This document shows, in pieces, positions 61,797 through 64,000 of a stretch of DNA of 64,000 bases (position 1 is the stretch's first letter; each line of letters begins with the position of its first letter). Under the pieces are notes generated by a model. It ran no database searches, was not told where the DNA came from, and saw nothing but the letters and a program-made list of their open reading frames with translations. This DNA comes from Bog-756 sp963812525. Lineage in GTDB: Bacteria; Actinomycetota; Acidimicrobiia; Acidimicrobiales; RAAP-2. The stretch lies in contig CAWEVL010000010.1 of assembly GCA_963812525.1 (NCBI GenBank), forward strand, positions 434,001-498,000, in the 5' to 3' direction. The translations under genes were made by a program, and so were the position numbers.

Positions 61797-62255
61797 ATGC
61801 ACGCAGCAGTTACTCTCCACATCGATGCACCGCCGGACAAGGTATGGGGGCTCATTAGCGACATAACCAGGATGGGTGAGTACAGCCCTGAAGTGATCGA
61901 GGCCAAATGGAGCGACGGCGCTACCGGTCCGGCCGTGGGTGCGACGTATCGGGGCCATGTGCGGCGGAATGAGCGCTGGCCCGTGTACTGGACCACGTGC
62001 AAGATCACCGAGTGCGTGCCTGGTCAGGTTTTCGAATTCGCCGTCGTGTTTGGCGACCGAACGGTGAACACCTGGCGCTACGAGTTTCGTGCCGCCGACC
62101 ACGGTGGCAGCGATGTCACCGAGTCATTCGACCTCGGCGACGGCCTCCTGTTCAAGATTTGGCGCCCACTCGGCGGGTTTCTGCGTGAGCGTCGCAATCA
62201 GCGTGACATGCTCCGAACCCTCGAACGGGTCAGAGCCGTCGCCGAACGTACGTAG
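61797..62255 (+). CDS. SRPBCC (polyketide cyclase-like) family protein
   Basis: A 152-residue START-like hydrophobic-ligand-binding fold: AAVTLHIDAPPDKVWGLISDITRMGEYSPEV is the usual opening, followed by GATYRGHVRRN and a long C-terminal helix (RRNQRDMLRTLERVRAVAE). Members bind or cyclise hydrophobic molecules, or act in cell-to-cell lipid handling; the ligand is unknown. A TAAGGT box (61783-61788) 8 nt upstream of the ATG indicates a leaderless transcript. Confidence 0.87.
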   Translation: MHAAVTLHIDAPPDKVWGLISDITRMGEYSPEVIEAKWSDGATGPAVGATYRGHVRRNERWPVYWTTCKITECVPGQVFEFAVVFGDRTVNTWRYEFRAADHGGSDVTESFDLGDGLLFKIWRPLGGFLRERRNQRDMLRTLERVRAVAERT

Positions 62256-62302
62256 TCGGCCCCCTTGATTCCCCGTTGGACTGAGTGCACGTAATTCACG
62301 CC

Positions 62303-62464
62303 ATGGATGAGCAGTACGTTCGGGCAGTGTTCGACGAGGCGTCCGACAGGTTGGCGGGCGTCCCGGGTTCCCGCGGGGTTCCGCCTTCGGGCGGCCCGGC
62401 GTTGGATCGGCCATCACCGCCTGGTCCGGCGATCGGGCGGCTCACAGACCCTGGGCCGCCGTGA
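62303..62464 (+). CDS. possible 53-residue protein overlapping the TIM-barrel gene
   Basis: ATG 62303 to TGA 62462-62464. The first 20 residues (MDEQYVRAVFDEASDRLAGV) look coding; the rest is Pro/Gly-rich. Its stop overlaps the GTG of the next gene by 4 nt, as in many coupled pairs here. It could also be a chance frame. Confidence 0.3.
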   Translation: MDEQYVRAVFDEASDRLAGVPGSRGVPPSGGPALDRPSPPGPAIGRLTDPGPP

Positions 62465-63222
62465 CCATCGAGCTCGCGCTGACCCCGGATTCGCGCTGGG
62501 GTCTCGACGGCCCGGCGCTGGCGACCATCGCCGGCGACGCCGGATTCGGTGCTGTGGGCCTGCCCCTGGCGAAGGCAGACGACGCGACGGCCGCCACGCT
62601 CGCCGCCAAGGGGCTCCGGTGCCACGAGCTCCTCGCCCTCGTCCTGAGTCGAAACGAGCAAGCCACTCTCCGCCGCGCCGAGGCGTTGGCGGAGGCAGCC
62701 GACGCGGTCCGCGCCGAGTGGGTGTTGACGACCTTCGGCGCGCCCCTCACCGGCGGCTCCAGCCGGACCATAGCGCGGTGCGCGGCAATGTTCGCCGAGG
62801 TCGGCGCCAAGATGGCCGTGGAGTTCAGCCCGCTCGGGACGGTCCCCACGATTCCCGCCGCGCTCGGGGTGGTCGGGATGGTCGGAGCCGACCGCGCCGG
62901 GATACTGATCGACACCTGGCACTTCTTCCGGGGCGACAGCACGTGGGGGGATCTCGAAGGGGTGCCCCTCGAGCTCATCGCCTACGTGCAATTCGACGAC
63001 GCTCCGGAGGCCGTGTCTGACGACCCACTCCAGGAGACCATGAACCGGCGCCTCCTGCCCGGCCGTGGCACCTTCGACCTGGACCGGTTCGTGACGACGC
63101 TGCTCGAACGGGGATGGCAGGGCCTGGTCAGCGTCGAAGTCCTCAACCAGGCGCTGCCGGGTGGGTCGGTCCCGGAGTTCGCCCGAGCGGCCTACGAGAC
63201 CACCGACCGGTACTGGCGGTGA
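62461..63222 (+). CDS. sugar phosphate isomerase/epimerase-like TIM barrel
   Basis: A 253-residue xylose-isomerase-like (AP_endonuc_2) TIM barrel. Metal-site strands include AVEFSPLG, GILIDTWHFFRG, YVQFDDA and SVEVLN; the RLLPGRGTFDL loop is typical of IolE/IolI-like epimerases and related isomerases. Substrate unknown. GTG 62461 overlaps the possible small gene upstream. The run of catabolic enzymes nearby suggests a role in a carbohydrate or related pathway. Confidence 0.82.
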   Translation: MTIELALTPDSRWGLDGPALATIAGDAGFGAVGLPLAKADDATAATLAAKGLRCHELLALVLSRNEQATLRRAEALAEAADAVRAEWVLTTFGAPLTGGSSRTIARCAAMFAEVGAKMAVEFSPLGTVPTIPAALGVVGMVGADRAGILIDTWHFFRGDSTWGDLEGVPLELIAYVQFDDAPEAVSDDPLQETMNRRLLPGRGTFDLDRFVTTLLERGWQGLVSVEVLNQALPGGSVPEFARAAYETTDRYWR

Positions 63223-63568
63223 CCCGCTTCGGTGGGCCGCACCGGACCCGCACCGCGGCCTCGAGTGCGGCGTGCTGCCGAGCTCCCCGGCCCGGTCATG
63301 GGGTCGGCGCCCGGCATGGATCCACTCGTGGGGCTCGCTCAGGAGGCCAGCAGAGCGGTCCTGCCGCCCGGATCGCCGATCCTGTGCTCGCCGCAACCGC
63401 CCGGTTCCGGGCAGGGGGGTGACCAGAGCCGTAGAGTGGCGCTCGATGGGTCGACGCCGGACGAACGCCAGGGCGGGAGGAACGACCGTCCCACCCGGCC
63501 GATCGGCTCGGCCCGGGTGAGGCGGCGCCGGTCCGGGGCGTGTCGAGGGCCGTTGGCGGAGCTGCGCC
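63223..63568. other. gene-poor gap with one leaderless-type start
   Basis: 346 bp without a convincing gene. TAGAGT (63432-63437) stands 8 nt before ATG 63446, which opens a 24-codon frame (MGRRRTNARAGGTTVPPGRS...) ending at 63518-63520. This may be a leader peptide or chance, and the promoter may serve the crotonase gene. No other signal is visible. Confidence 0.4.
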
Positions 63569-64000
63569 GTGGCGCCTGACCCGCCGGTGCTCCTGGAGGT
63601 CGAGGCCCGGATTGCCACCGTGACGCTGCACCGACCCGAAGCGCGGAATGCGCTCAATCGGGAGCTGATGTACGCAGTCTGGGACGCGGTGGCGGCGGCC
63701 GGCGGAGACCCGGACGTCGATGCGGTGATCCTGACGGGCACGGACCCGGCCTTCTGCGCGGGGGTCGACCTCAAGGAGGTGGCCGGCGAGACCCAGTCGA
63801 GGGTGGAGCCCCGCGTCACGGGACAGGGGCCCGGGCGCGACACCAACGGGTTGTTCCGGTTCCTCCCGGTCATCGACAAACCGGTGATCGGCGCCGTCAA
63901 CGGCGTCGCCGTGACCGGCGGCATGGAGATGGCGCTCCAGTGCACCTTCCTCGTGGCCTCGGATCGGGGAAGATTCGCCGACACGCATGCGCGGCTGGGG
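63569..64000 (+). CDS. enoyl-CoA hydratase/isomerase family protein, truncated by the window end
   Basis: The first 144 residues of a crotonase-fold protein. TVTLHRPEARNALNREL opens the fold; GTDPAFCAGVDL is the oxyanion-hole/CoA segment; IGAVNGVAVTGGMEMALQC lies at the first catalytic position and FADTHARLG where the second catalytic Glu (typically PE) is usual. Both catalytic Glu positions may be altered, as in some crotonases that do not hydrate. GTG 63569 is the best start; the 3' end is missing. Confidence 0.88.
   Translation, partial: MAPDPPVLLEVEARIATVTLHRPEARNALNRELMYAVWDAVAAAGGDPDVDAVILTGTDPAFCAGVDLKEVAGETQSRVEPRVTGQGPGRDTNGLFRFLPVIDKPVIGAVNGVAVTGGMEMALQCTFLVASDRGRFADTHARLG

Overview
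The window is high-GC DNA with dense, mostly co-directional genes, many 1-8 nt stop/start overlaps and frequent GTG or TTG starts. A mycothiol glycosyltransferase (mshA), a nickel superoxide dismutase with its maturation protease, a rex-hemACDB-type heme cluster, an RsiG-like protein and an ECF42/DGPF pair all point to an actinomycete. Recurrent TANNNT boxes 6-9 nt upstream of start codons suggest leaderless mRNAs. The mix of genes would fit Acidimicrobiia or a relative; that placement is inference.

Layout. (1) 0.1-4.1 kb: a DUF2252 protein divergent from a PadR regulator with a two-gene ABC exporter. (2) 4.2-6.9 kb: a membrane PAS-GGDEF-EAL c-di-GMP protein and a small LapA-like membrane protein. 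(3) 7.0-23.5 kb: a complete 14-gene complex I operon nuoA-N on the minus strand, with nuoM frameshifted as given. (4) 23.6-28.8 kb: a geranylgeranyl reductase-type flavoprotein, then two large paralogous single-pass membrane proteins of unknown function. (5) 28.8-36.1 kb: tetrapyrrole genes hemL, hemB, hemD, cobA, hemC, hemA and the redox repressor rex. (6) 36.2-42.6 kb: SAM hydrolase, a lipoprotein (third member of the unknown family), proC, ybjN-like, mshA, an XRE regulator, an RsiG-like c-di-GMP-binding anti-sigma factor, sodX and divergent sodN. (7) 42.7-51.5 kb: ECF42 sigma factor with DGPF partner, D-aminoacylase, aldehyde dehydrogenase, amidohydrolase, DksA-like zinc finger, cysteine desulfurase-like enzyme, GNAT.

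(8) 51.7-56.1 kb is accessory. An intact tRNA-Lys(TTT) gene is followed by two further copies of its 3' end (46 bp exact at 54326, 39 bp with one mismatch at 56099). They bound two short low-GC inserts. The first carries one polytopic membrane protein; the second carries a hipBA toxin-antitoxin pair with four palindromes spaced 60-62 bp upstream of hipB. No integrase is visible. (9) 56.2-64.0 kb: a TetR-headed run of overlapping catabolic-looking genes (sulfotransferase, alkylsulfatase-like metallo-beta-lactamase, SDR, VOC, medium-chain dehydrogenase), then an SRPBCC protein, a sugar-isomerase-like TIM barrel and a truncated crotonase.

Most worth following: the tRNA-Lys tandem islands with the hipB operator array, the RsiG-like protein co-transcribed with sodX, the three-member DLPAGW protein family, and the 14-bp tandem repeats in the sodN leader.
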